NCBI RefSeq assembly: GCF_001632365.1
Contig: NW_024468510.1
Coordinates: forward strand, 1,924,014-1,988,013
DNA length: 64,000 nucleotides
Direction of reading: 5' to 3'
Origin: Laetiporus sulphureus 93-53
Taxonomy: Eukaryota > Basidiomycota > Agaricomycetes > Polyporales > Laetiporaceae
The notes under the pieces are model-generated. The model ran no database searches. It was not told where the DNA came from and saw only the letters and a list, made by a program, of their open reading frames with translations. Positions 11,695 to 22,503 of the stretch are shown here, piece after piece; the stretch's first letter is position 1; each line of letters starts with the position of its first letter. The position numbers and the translations under genes were made by a program.

Positions 11695-14395
11695 TGATGC
11701 CCTTGCACCAGAAATACAGACCGGTGTATATACATCAGTGGACCCGGGTCTCAGTTCTGGTTCCCCAAAGGTCTGGCCTTCATCCACACAGGGTCTGTTG
11801 ATCGCTCCGACCTTGTGGCAATACGAATCAATCATTCTGCGATCACGAACTTCAGCGTCCGAAACTGACATGGGCGCATCCAGACTCGGAGCGCTTTGTA
11901 CTGCAAACGTTCGGAGAGCCGTGCTACCACCGACTCTTATATGGGCTCAAGCGGGCCCGACTGAGGCTTGGATCAAACTGGACATGGCTTTGATCACTGA
12001 TGGGAACGATGCCCGCTGGTATAAGACGTTATAAGGACGATAGAAGGACTCTCATACAGACAACGGGGAAAACTCGCTACACGGAAGATCAATCATCGTT
12101 CAAACTTCATTTGCGCCGGGCGCATTCAAAACGCCGTGCGGCTTTATATAGCTTGATTGACGCTCCAAGACATTGTGCTGATATTTTTTCTAGGGTATCC
12201 GCCCACCAGTGACCACAGCGCGAGCAACGTACTACAAAGATATTCCATCAATCCCAGTCACAAGCTCAGCTGAGGTGAACGTGGCAGCTAACGTTCACCA
12301 AAATTCATACATGCATAATCACAACATCTGATGACATCGCAGATGGCAGTTTGAACATCGCTTGCTTCTACGATGCTTGATTGGCATTGCCACCGCAGCA
12401 CAGCAGGCAAATGCTACAAACGTGTGAAGCAGTGTGCACCCTTGGGTACAGCCCCGCCTCGCTTTTTCCATCGACATTGCATCCTCGTCGGATTGTGCTT
12501 TGCCTAGGCAGAGATGACTTCCGTATGCTAATGTGAGTCTGCGATGGGGCTTTGGATGCGAGTGCTTTATGAGGTTGGGCGGCCAGAGCGGGGCCGCAGG
12601 TCAGTTGAGATCTGTTGGCGGGATCTCCGAGGAAGTTTCGCGCTAACAAACTAGAGCTAGTTTCTAGGAGTTTGCTTCAACTGGGCGTTGTTGGGGCTGC
12701 TGAACTTGCAAGTCTGTGAGTGATATAGTCATAGACCGATTGGCACGAGACTAAGGGAAATGTCTCCCGCAGATTTGTACTATGACTACTTCCCCAAGGA
12801 TCGATGGTACCTCAAATGCTTAGGTACGAAATTCAGGAATGTATCCGTCACGGCTCATATATTGTTCGTAGCATACGGCATGCTCATCTTTGAATGGGTC
12901 CAGACCGGCCTGCTCACGGAGACTGCGATGAGCATTTACGTCTACGGCTACGACGACGTGAAGGACCTGCTCGAGTTCCACAATACGTGGTTCTCGGCGA
13001 CGATGATGTGCGGCATCATCTCGGCCACTGTGCAGATATTTCTCGCGTGGAGGATATATAAGCTCTCAACGTCGCGCGTGGTGGCGGGAATCATTGTCGT
13101 GGTGCGTTGATTCGCTGTGATGCGGAAGGTTGGTATGTGATTATTGAGTTTCAGCTCGCTGTTCTGCAGTGTGTCACGTCTCTCATGAGTGGCGCGGTTG
13201 TGAGTTTTGTTTTTACTACCAGACACAGCATAGTCTAATCCTATGAAATAGGAGAAGTCGGCCCGCATAGCTGCTGCGTTCGACAACAATGTTATTGTCG
13301 TAAGTCAGCTGCCTCTGCGACGAACTTCAGAGATTCACTGCTCGAAGGTCTGGCTGGTCGCAAGCGCGGTCGTGGACATTTTGATCGCCGTATCGATGAC
13401 GATCCTGGTGCGCACTACTGATAATTGCTTGCGAAGCTGCACACCCAGTTGCTTATCTCGCATATGTGCAGCTACTTAAGAACAAGACGGGAATCAAATC
13501 CACCGACGCAATCATCAACGGATTGGTCCGGCTTGTCGTGGAGACAGGCACACTGACTGGTTCATGCACCTTGTTTTCCATAATGTTATTCGCTTTCATG
13601 AAGTTGTGTACAGCGAGTTTAGCTATCATCGTGTTGATCACTGCAAGTGTCAAGCCAGTAAGTCGCTGGAGCCAAATACGGCGGTTCCATAGCGAGCTAA
13701 TCTGTGGGCAGTGGCATGACACATTAGTCTATGAAGCACCGTGAGTGCCTGATTTATGTAGCTCGCCAGCCTAAGCCCTTATGACTTTTCTCAGCGCAAT
13801 GCTATTGACGAAAATGTACGTGATCTGCTGTCTCTGTTGAATTCGTTCCCTCAAACCACATCCAAAGGTACTCCAATACGTTTCTGACAAATTTAAACAG
13901 CCGCGAGTTCATACGGAGACGAGATGCGGCTATGATCGAGCTCGCGCCGAAGAGTGAACTGCAGTTCGCACAGAATGTCACTGTCCACCGCGTCGAAATC
14001 TCCACACCACCTGGGATGGAGTCTTCGACGAGTGATGCTGCGAGCGTGGCCTTCGAGGGAGCGTTGGGCTCGCTGCTTACGAGGAATCTTTCCGTACGTG
14101 TCCGAGAACTGCGAGCGCCACGTTATGGCTTGATAATTATCCCCTAGATCGTTTTCGAGGCACAGACCAAGCGTCCTGCCCGGCGATATTCAGTCATCTG
14201 AAAGCTTAAGCGAGACTCGGCATTGGCACATGGTACAGTTGAAACGCTGTTGCGCTCCAGAGATGCGCGTGGCGAGTGATTTCGGGATATTTATTTGCTG
14301 TGTTTTTCCATATCCACAGGACGGTCCATATACATACCGACGGTAGCATGCTCAATGTAATATTATTAGTAATCTTCATGACAAGTAGGCTGAGC
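11695..14395. repeat. Tandem segmental duplication, unit B
   Basis: Second unit of the tandem duplication, in direct orientation. It covers the upstream region, copy 2 of the DUF6534 gene and the 3' flank. Between the units lie only about 250 bp of unshared sequence (roughly 11450-11695), so both intergenic stretches around the genes are explained by the duplication. Confidence 0.85.
12525..14201 (+). CDS. DUF6534-type multi-pass membrane protein, copy 2
   Basis: Paralogue of the preceding gene with the same 13-exon plan: 12525-12532, 12587-12599, 12661-12715, 12773-13101, 13155-13199, 13252-13299, 13348-13407, 13472-13559, 13614-13657, 13712-13740, 13795-13815, 13868-14093, 14148-14201; 339 residues. 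The ancestral ATG (12514) is followed here by a 1-nt deletion that makes a five-codon ORF ending in TAA. A second ATG at 12525, overlapping that ORF, restores the frame (MLIAGPQFLGVCFNW). The eighth intron has lost the GTATGT donor of copy 1 (now GTTCAT). It is 54 bp without a stop, so it may be retained as coding. Other changes are in-frame deletions of 3 codons in exons 4, 6 and 12. Probably still translated, but it could be a young pseudogene. Confidence 0.75.
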
Positions 14396-14664
14396 CGGCT
14401 TGTAGCCTTTCTACTGCATCCCATGGCTGACAGAACGACATGAGTTGTCATGCACAACAGAGGGCCGCTCTATAGGCGAGCTGCAACCACAAATATGCTA
14501 GATTCAAAAACGCAGGCAGCATAACCGACTGATATACAATGTACATAAACATCTGTATGAATATTAGACATCGAAAAATAAATTGAGCGCTGTGTGTTAG
14601 AAAATATTCCAAATGACCCTTAGAATGTGAGAAGCCAGCGTTTCTATTGACCGTAATGCTACAC

Positions 14665-16933
14665 TCATTCTAGTCGGCGCACGCGCAACGGGAGTCTCGT
14701 ACCCTCCTCCCCCTCAATACGTGGCCGGGGGAGAATGCCCCGTACGAGGTCAATCTTCGTCTCCGGACCGTCCTTGAAGTCAAACGCATAGTTCCTTATC
14801 AGAACGCTCAGCACCGCCTGCACGAACAATCTTCATGATAAGCAGCAGTTGCGCCACACCAAGTAGCGCCACTGACCTTGAACTCAGCCAGCGCGAACCC
14901 GCGCCCCAGACACATCCGGGGGCCGTCAACGAAAGTCAGCAGGTGACGATGTCCCTGAATTTCCTGCGCGCGCATTGGGATGCCGTCCTCGTTGAGCCAG
15001 CGCTCGGGCCGGAATTCCTTAGCGTCGGGGCCCCACAGTGCCTTGGCAGTGTTCATGCATTGGATGGGCACGGTGACGAGCTGCCCCTTGGTAATGGCGA
15101 CGCGGTCAACGATCTCGCCGGATGGAGTCGTCATAAGAGTTGAAAGCGGGAATATGGTATCTTCAGCGGCCTGGAGAACTGTATTAGGACAAGCATACAT
15201 GAAAAGAGTGCTCAACGTACGACACGGGTAGTCTCTCTCACCGGAGGGTGCAGACGCAGCGTTTCATGGACAACAGCGTCCAGAAAGGGCATGTTGTAGG
15301 TGAGCTGGTCCCAGGTGGGGTCTCCGCCTGCGAAATTAGATACCTCCTCGCGGAGCTTCTGCTGAACATCGGGCCTCTTGCACAGCTCGACCAGGCACCA
15401 CTGCATCACTCGCCATCACCTTCGGCTGTTGGAACATTCAATGTACGACTCACGCTTAGACAGACTGAAACATCGCGATGATGTTAGTGTTAGAGATTAG
15501 ACTCAAGCTCATGAAGGTGTATCGCGACTCGCTTGATGTTGTTTCATAGCCGGCGATGATAAGAACCTTCATCTACGGGGAGGTCATGTTAATAGCTGAC
15601 TCGCGAGGAGAGAAATATACGCACCTGCGCCATCACCTCTTCTTGTGATAGGCTCAAATCGGAATCGCTGTTCTCCGCCTTAACTGTTCGGTATCATATC
15701 TCAACATCGCACATTAAATGGCTGGCCGCAACAGCACGATGCTCACTCAAAAGCCCAATGATACTCTTCTCCTCAGTCTTATTCTCACCCTTACTCTCTC
15801 TTCGTGTATTCTCCAGCATATCTTGCGCGATTTCTCCCATGCTGTCATTCAACCGCTTTATGAGCATCCAAAATGGCGTAGGCACTTTGGCGAGCACGGG
15901 GAAGGCGAGTCCGAGGATGAAAGTGGATGCGATGATGAGCGAGGGCTTGACATGTCCGAACGCCTCGAACGTCTCGGCAACAGTTGAGCGCTTTCCGTGC
16001 AAGGTGCCGAAGTCGTGAGAGAAGCCTGCGATACCGACACTATCTAGGCTATTGGGGTGTAAAGAGCAAAATCAACGTTGTTTCCACAGATCAGGAAATC
16101 CAGCGCATAAATGTTTGCGCATCTCGAACTTACGATACATGGTTCATCCTGAATTTGAGCAGCTCAATGACTAGACTTACATGTTTTTTGCAGGACGAGA
16201 CGAACCAATTCTGCACATCAATAATCGCCGAATCACCAGATTGAGATTCTATGATATTGTCCCACGCAGTTTTCACCTGGACGCAACTGTCAACTAAGCT
16301 TAATTGCTACTTGATTGTTTGCGAACCTTATATCCAGAGTCAAAGAATACGGATGTAAGTCTTCGGATAGCAGCATTGCTGAATGCTGGAGACAATGCCT
16401 TCCTTTGCCTGAAGTATCCCAAGTTTCACATAAAATCTGCAGTTGGCTTCGGAAGACTGTTACCTCTTGTGACTATCGCCTTCGGCCCATATCACTCCGC
16501 GTCCGACCTGCGAATGACGTCCACCGGTGTAAACGACTGTTTTTCGCGAAATATACAGCAAACCACGCACAATATTCTCGATTGTTTGCTTGGTTAAAGC
16601 TGTCTGGACAAAGCCGTAAGTTTCTCTGGCGTAGAAGTGACTGACGGCCTTTGGGTCGCATAGAACGACACGGCTAAATCCCATGGCGGCTGGAACATGG
16701 TAGACGGGTCCATATTCCTCCGCCCACTGCTCATATATGGCTGCGGCATCTTTAGACTTTCCAATGTATCTGCTCAAGCCAAAGAATAGGTTAATATTAG
16801 GGGGCCCGGTGAGGGGGGTGGCGCGTGCGCTGCGGTAGCGGCGGCGGAGATACAGTAGAGAGTTGTATGTGATCCAAACCACGCTCAGTCCGAGGAGGAT
16901 GTTAATTATCGTGATTTCTTTCATGTCGAACAT
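14665..16933 (-). CDS. Cytochrome P450 monooxygenase, complete
   Basis: Twelve exons: 16933-16571, 16507-16464, 16408-16327, 16276-16206, 16148-16134, 16048-15747, 15683-15625, 15572-15533, 15464-15454, 15400-15221, 15170-14877, 14817-14665. They give 1614 nt, 537 residues, normal for a fungal membrane-bound P450. An N-terminal anchor (about residues 8-25) precedes the proline hinge. C-helix: RGVIWAEGDSHKR. I-helix: AGYETTSICLSW. ExxR: HETLRLHPP. PERF-type: FRPERWL. Haem loop: FVDGPRMCLG with the axial cysteine. Two exons are tiny, 15 nt (MNHV) and 11 nt (within the I-helix). The intron before the 11-nt exon has a GC donor (GCGAGT); using it gives a perfect I-helix. An upstream in-frame ATG at 16993 exists, but 16933 sits right before the anchor. 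Substrate unknown. Confidence 0.9.
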
Positions 16934-17196
16934 GGTGGTTGAGAGAGAGATCAATTTGCATACTGACTCAGTTATATATACGTCTATCGACACGCATCTG
17001 GCTCACCTGCGCATTCTCCACCGCGGCTCGCAGTGGCCGACTCGGACCGTCCAGTCAGCTTGTGTGAGCAATTCACACGACTTGCCTTTCTGGGAGTATG
17101 GTCACTCGTGTTACACATCACGTTACCATTTCGATCGGATCTGAGTGGCGGCCAATATTGCGGCTCATCCAACACTTTCACCCTTGTACTACCGCC
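16934..17196. promoter_or_regulatory. Divergent promoter region, P450 / RQC1
   Basis: 263 bp lie between the start codon of the P450 (16933, minus) and that of the RQC1 homologue (17197, plus). A TATATA stretch at about 16974 is on the P450 side, roughly 40 bp upstream of its start codon, and could be its TATA element. Confidence 0.45.
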
Positions 17197-20117
17197 ATGC
17201 CTCCCAGACTCAGCAAACGACAGCTCAGAGAACAAGAAGCGCTTGCCGCGCTCGCAGAAAATCAGCCAGAAAATCCATCAGATCAAGACAGCGGCGCTGA
17301 GCTCCCAGTTGCCGGGAAGAGCACTGGTTTTGCGTCGGTCAGTGCCTGATGCCGGGGCACTTACGTCGCCTTTCGTGCCGTTTGCTCACAAATTTACCCA
17401 CAGCTCATGATACAAGCTGACTCTGCCGAGGATAGCGGAGATGATGTTCCGTTACGCGCACCGAAATCCAACAAGGCTCGTAAGCCTCTCCTACTCATCT
17501 CGTTGTGCGCGGGCATGTAACTGATCTTCATGCAGAAGAAGAAGAAAAAGAAGCGCCTCATCTCAGCTACTCCTGCTGAGAGTACTCCATCAGCTGCAGT
17601 CATACTTCCAGTTGCGCCGGCTAGCCCAGCCCCACAGACGCCGCGTGGTCATCAGCAACCCACTCCCGCACCCTCCAGCTCGAAGGAGAAAAAGGCTCTT
17701 AAGAAGCGAAAGGGAAAAGAGAAGAAAGACGACCGAGATGAAGTAGACAAAGCCCTTGAGGAGCTTTCCCTCAAGTATCCCGATCTCCAGCAAGTCGTCG
17801 CCTTCAATGGCACCACCTCCGCTACACGCGATGCCACCAGCACCCTCGCCTTGCTTCTCTCAGTCTCCTTGCAGCATCTCGATAGCGAAGCCGAGATGCG
17901 CAAGTTCTTCGGCGCCAAGGTCATTTCCGCCGCTAAGTCGTCAAATCGCGTGCCCTCCACGTCCAATCGAACGCCTGCAATCAAATCGAACCTCACACGC
18001 CCTCAACCGACATGGTGGCCGGCACGCTTCCGTGAGGGGCTGTCATCGCGATTATTGACGGAGGAGGAAAATGCCGCTATGCTGGCGCGGCACCATTGGA
18101 AGGAATTACCTGGAGAGCGGTTTTGGACAGTGGAGTACAGTAAGAAGTATCGGGGGTTCACATGGCGGTTCATGCAGACGGTGATGTCTGGAGGTAAGTG
18201 GGCTGCATCATGTTGTCAGAACAGGGCATTTAGGGCATTTCATCAGATCCTAATGGCTTTAACGCTGTCCTTCGGGAATTCCCGTATCATGCGGACACGC
18301 TGTTGCAGATGTCCGAGGTGTTATACCATCGCGAAGGTGCGTCAGAACAGTATATTCCTTACCGACCATGTCGATTGAGGCTGGTCATAGAATATAGCGA
18401 GGCTGCGGATCTCATCGATCGAGCGCTGTTCACATACGAACGCGCTTTCATCGGGTCGTTCAGCTTCACGACAGGAATGAATAGGCTGGACTTTGATCGC
18501 GTAGAGAACCGTCCATTCTTCCTCGCGATTCACCGGCAGATCAAGTATGCACCTTATCGCTCCCTATCTCGTAAGATATACACGGTGCTTAACTTCGGCC
18601 ATTGCGTAGCGACCTTCAGCGTAGGGGTTGCGTTCGCACTGCCTTCGAGTTCGCCCGCCTGCTCTACTCGCTTGATCCTTGGACCGACCCGCACGGTGCC
18701 GTCCTGTATCTCGATTACCTCGCGATGAAGGCGGGGATGGGTCAATGGCTACTAGACCTGTGGGAGTTCTTTACATCGCAGGCCGGTGCAGGGATACTTC
18801 AAAACAGACTGCAGGCAACGGCAGTGCCTGGATGGTCGTATGCGCGTGCCTTGGCGCTGTGGATGCGAGAAAATGATAAGGGCGAGGTAATGTACTATGA
18901 TCAAGTCTAAATCTAATCTCTGATGGGTTCTCGGATGCTAGGGCCATGAGCCAAGCACGCAGGCGCTGCAGGATGCGATACTCGCATTTCCTTCGGTGGT
19001 GCCTCTCTTGGCGGACAAGGCCGACATCTTTATATCTGCTGATGCACGCCAACGACCTGCGTTCCGGATCCACGCAGATGCCAGGTGAGTGGTCCGCAGC
19101 TCATCAATACTGTCACAACTGACGGCAAGTTGGTGTTAGTCATCTCAATGCAACAGGTGCCATCGTCCACCTCCTCTCACACCTCTACGCCCAGCGCTCC
19201 GCTTCCCTCTGGAAAGCTGTCCCCATCGCCTCCTGGTTCGCCGCCACCGTCAGCAGCACGCTCTCATCCCTTCCTGCATCACACGATAACACCACCGCAC
19301 TCTACCGCGCATTCGCCGCCCTCGCCGCCCAGCCCGCGATTGTGCACTCCATCTACCGGCACGTCATCGTGCTCGAGGCGTCGTTCCGGGGTTTGTTCAG
19401 CTTTGTCCCGCGAGAGGTGCTACAAGCGCGGAGCGTCGCTTGTGACCCGCTCCCGCCACCAACGAGCGTCAGCGCATACGACACTGAGTACTTCAAAGGC
19501 GCAGCAGATGCGCTGCGCCCAAGTAGAAGACAGGAGGAGCGGGCGCTGGAGCGCTTGGTGCCCGATGCGCTAATACGTGGACAATTGTTGGTGCGTCGGT
19601 TCGCAGTGTCTGGCTTTCTTGGCGGGCTGCTCACTGTAGCTTCTCTTACAGGACTTCTTCAGGGAACGGCCGGGAATCGCGGCACAGTTCCCGGGCGGCA
19701 TCCTGCAATTCCTGCAGGAGGTGGCTCAGAACCCAAACATCATGGAAGAACTTGTGCTTGATGAGATACATCAGGATATGAGGGATGCTGGGGCAATGCC
19801 TGGGATGTTCTTCGAGGAGGCAGATGACGAACCGGACCTGGCGATTCATGCGGAAGAGCAGCAACAGGCAGAGGACAGAGAGGAAGAAGAAGAAGACGAT
19901 GAAGACGAGGAGCCGGCAGCAGTGAGTTGCGTTCATGCATGCTGCATTCACTTTGCTCACGACTCGACAAATGGGACAGGCCTTACCTGTGCGCATGCTG
20001 CAGAACTTCGTGAACAGGATCAATAGATTCTGGGGAGGTGGTGATGCCGGTGATGCTGAGGAGTCATCCGAGAATGAAGAGGAGGAATTAGCACCGCCCG
20101 CCGATGATGTCGATTGA
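17197..20117 (+). CDS. RQC1: RQC1/TCF25 homologue, ribosome quality control
   Basis: Homologue of yeast Rqc1 and animal TCF25 (Nulp1), which works with the Ltn1 ubiquitin ligase, Rqc2 and Cdc48 on stalled 60S-nascent chain complexes. Exons: 17197-17337, 17404-17479 (or 17475), about 17536-18193, 18247-18336, 18391-18544, 18610-18886, 18942-19084, 19140-19590, 19652-19921, 19980-20117; about 780-800 residues. It starts MPPRLSKRQLREQEAL, typical of the family. Lys-rich and acidic tracts follow, then the TCF25 domain with FWTVEYSKKYRGF, QMSEVLYHREEYSEAADL, TGMNRLDFDRVENRPFF and LLYSLDPWTDPHG. The end is highly acidic. The exon 2-3 junction is ambiguous: donor 17480 (GTAAGC) is in phase only with an acceptor at about 17571, skipping the lysine tract. 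Keeping the tract needs a GC donor at 17476. Convergent with the mL41 gene. Confidence 0.88.
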
Positions 20118-20349
20118 AATGAAGAATTGGCTATGCTAAGACGACGTATCGTAGCGTAGCAGAATCGCTCCATAGCGTATTCTTGGAGATGATATGCAGT
20201 CGCCTGAACATGTAGGCATATTGGTATGCGCAATTAATAGACACAACTGTTAGAAGCCGTGTACGTTGAGCTATAGCTGCTGGAGCTCTTCACTGCCCTC
20301 AAGATGAAAGGGGGAGGGGGAGTGTCCAAGAACTCGCCGGTGGGATGGT

Positions 20350-20791
20350 CTAGTCGGATTGCTGTGCCTTCTCGAGCGGATAAAGCCTCTTGTACACACC
20401 ATCCTTCTCCTCTTTCGAGAGGTTGAAACTGATGTCGACGTATGGCCGGAGCTGCTTGCAGCTAGATGAGTAACTAGATGAGACAATATGATCTCGCGGC
20501 GCACTTTGGTGTTTTTGATGTCCTCAATCGACGGTGCTACAAAGACACGGACCTTCTCATCAACAAGGCGGTACTTTGCCTTTCCTCTAACGACGTGTTT
20601 GCCTGGTGCACCTGTTCGGTGTCCTCCGGGGAGGAAGGCCTGTCCAGTGCCTGAGGCGGAACGACCGGAATGACCGATTGCGCTACGGAACGAAGAAGAC
20701 GGTGCGTACCTTTGTAGAAATCCTTGTTACCCCTCTTCGAGGTGAGCGGCCGGCGAGAGGCCTTGGAAAGCCTGGCGAGCGTTGGGAACAT
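20350..20791 (-). CDS. MRPL27: Mitochondrial large-subunit ribosomal protein mL41
   Basis: Protein of the mitochondrial 54S/39S large subunit (mL41; yeast YmL27 family). Three exons: 20791-20710, 20650-20505, 20451-20350; 109 residues, the usual size for this small protein. The first exon gives a basic N terminus running into RRPLTSKRGNKDFYKG. The next has GTGQAFLPGGHRTGAPG and KYRLVDEKVRVFVAPSIEDI, and the last has LRPYVDISF, all family landmarks. Phases at both introns match. The mitochondrial targeting signal is probably the first 14 or so basic residues. Its start is 87 bp from the divergent TSR3 start. Confidence 0.88.
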
Positions 20792-20878
20792 TGCGGACGA
20801 GCAAAAGCAAGGGCGCGGTCACGATCGTTGTGCGTTAGGCTGGGGTTCTCACGCTCTTCGACCTCCTCCGCCACTACC
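20792..20878. promoter_or_regulatory. 87-bp divergent promoter, MRPL27 / TSR3
   Basis: Only 87 bp separate the divergent start codons of a mitochondrial and a cytosolic ribosome gene. Both must therefore use overlapping promoter DNA. No TATA box is visible. Co-regulation is inferred from geometry and shared theme. Confidence 0.55.
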
Positions 20879-22057
20879 ATGGGCAAGAAGAACGCCTTTC
20901 GTCCTCGCTCCAATGCTCGACACGGTTATGGCCCAGGTCATTCAGGGAGAGGAAGAGGATCTGCGCAACTAAGAAGTCATGTAAACGCGGAGATCGACGA
21001 GCGGCGGCCTGAGAGTGCTGTGGATGTTGAGGAAGACGGTTCGTCTGCTGAAGAGGGTGAAGAAGGCGGGGAGAGTCCTTCTACTGAGGATGAGGAGAGC
21101 GGGCCAGGTGCGTCGTTATGACGTCCGCTGTGGACAGTTTATCTTATTGATGTCTATAGAGATCGAAATAAATGTTCCTGTCGCAATGTGGGTGCGTGCG
21201 GCTTGACTGTGCGCGTACACTTTTTCAAACAGAACGCAGGATTTCGACCAGTGCGACCCTCGTCGCTGCTCAGGAAAACGACTAGCACGGCTGGGACTAA
21301 TCAAAGAGCTCAGAATCGGTCAACGGTTCAGAGGTATTGTCGTATCGTGCGTTCGCCACTTTATACTTTTTCCATCATCAACTGCTGGTAATAACGTTGC
21401 GTTAGTCCCAAAGGTAGACAAATTGTTAGCCCAGCGGACCGCGAGCTTGTTTTGCAAAGTGGCATAGCGGTCGTTGAATGTTCATGGGCTCGGCTGGAGG
21501 ACGTCCCTTTCGGCAAGATTGCAAGTCCACATGAACGACTTCGTGAGCATACGCTGGCCTTATATATCGCTCGTATTTCCTGAGACATTTGACATTCATT
21601 GTGTGCCGCTTAGTTCCATACCTGGTGGCCGCAAATCCGGTCAACTACGGCAAGCCATGGAGATTAAACTGCGTAGAAGCGATCGCAGCCGCATTCTATA
21701 TCACAGGGCTTGACGACTACGCAAACCACCTTATGAGCAAGTTTGGCTGGGGTTCGGCATTCTGGGATATCAACAAGTTCGTATTGCACGTCCCTGCCTA
21801 TGATTATTCTATGCTGATCTCGCAAGCAGATCCTTTTTTGAACAATATCGTACTTGCAGCTCAGCTGATGATATCGAGGCAATGCAGAACAAAATCATGC
21901 AAGATCTCGAAGCTTCGTATCAACAGTCGCGGAGCGAAGGGGCATCTGGTGAGTGCTATCATAAAACGTCTTGTGTTTTCAGTACGTTGACGATATCTAA
22001 GCATATGGAGATGACCTTCTGGTGGAGAATCCAAATCATCAAGCTGTCATCAGCTGA
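20879..22057 (+). CDS. TSR3: 18S rRNA aminocarboxypropyltransferase TSR3
   Basis: TSR3 transfers the 3-amino-3-carboxypropyl group from SAM to the hypermodified pseudouridine (m1acp3Psi) of 18S rRNA in cytoplasmic pre-40S particles. Exons: 20879-21107, 21160-21191, 21240-21346, 21406-21542, 21614-21776, 21830-21948, 22011-22057; 834 nt, 277 residues. A basic, Gly/Arg-rich N terminus and an acidic stretch precede the catalytic core: [98 protein letters not shown] and [11 protein letters not shown]. All are hallmarks of the family. The tail is acidic and Gln-rich. All six introns are GT-AG and close in phase. Confidence 0.92.
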
Positions 22058-22503
22058 TGGACTGTCCCCCGCGATCAATTACATTCGTGTCGAATATGCG
22101 TCAACGAAGCCTATACATCTCTATATAGAGAGGCAGCAAAGCACGTGTTGTACAATTTGGCGGGTTGTGAGTAGGATATCTGACGTGATGGTACTAGATG
22201 AGCGCGAGATGGAAAGTGGTGCGTATATATGCTTCGTAGCACATCTAGACAAAGTCCTTGTTGGAATGAGTATTGTGGCCCCAACACCATTGACCACGGG
22301 CCTTCGTTGAGATAGATCTGATCGATCTCAGATCTGTCTATCAAGCCGAGAAAGTCGACCCAAGGATTGTCTGCACGATCTACCTTTCATTTTCTCTCTC
22401 TCTCCCCGAGCTGGCGACTATTCCGACAGCAGCTTGAGCTCGCGGCTGTCTCAGCTTCCTGTGCGAGGCTTGAGTGCCTTGTCTAGTCATTCGAATCGCT
22501 AAG
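22058..22503. other. Intergenic, TSR3 to URB1 pseudogene
   Basis: About 450 bp. A CT-rich run (near 22390-22405, repeated TCTC) lies upstream of the URB1 relic and may be its old promoter. No gene is seen. Confidence 0.4.

Noticed and set aside
19085..19573. Ser/Pro-rich 162-codon ORF
   Set aside because: Wrong frame over the well-conserved RQC1 exon 8.
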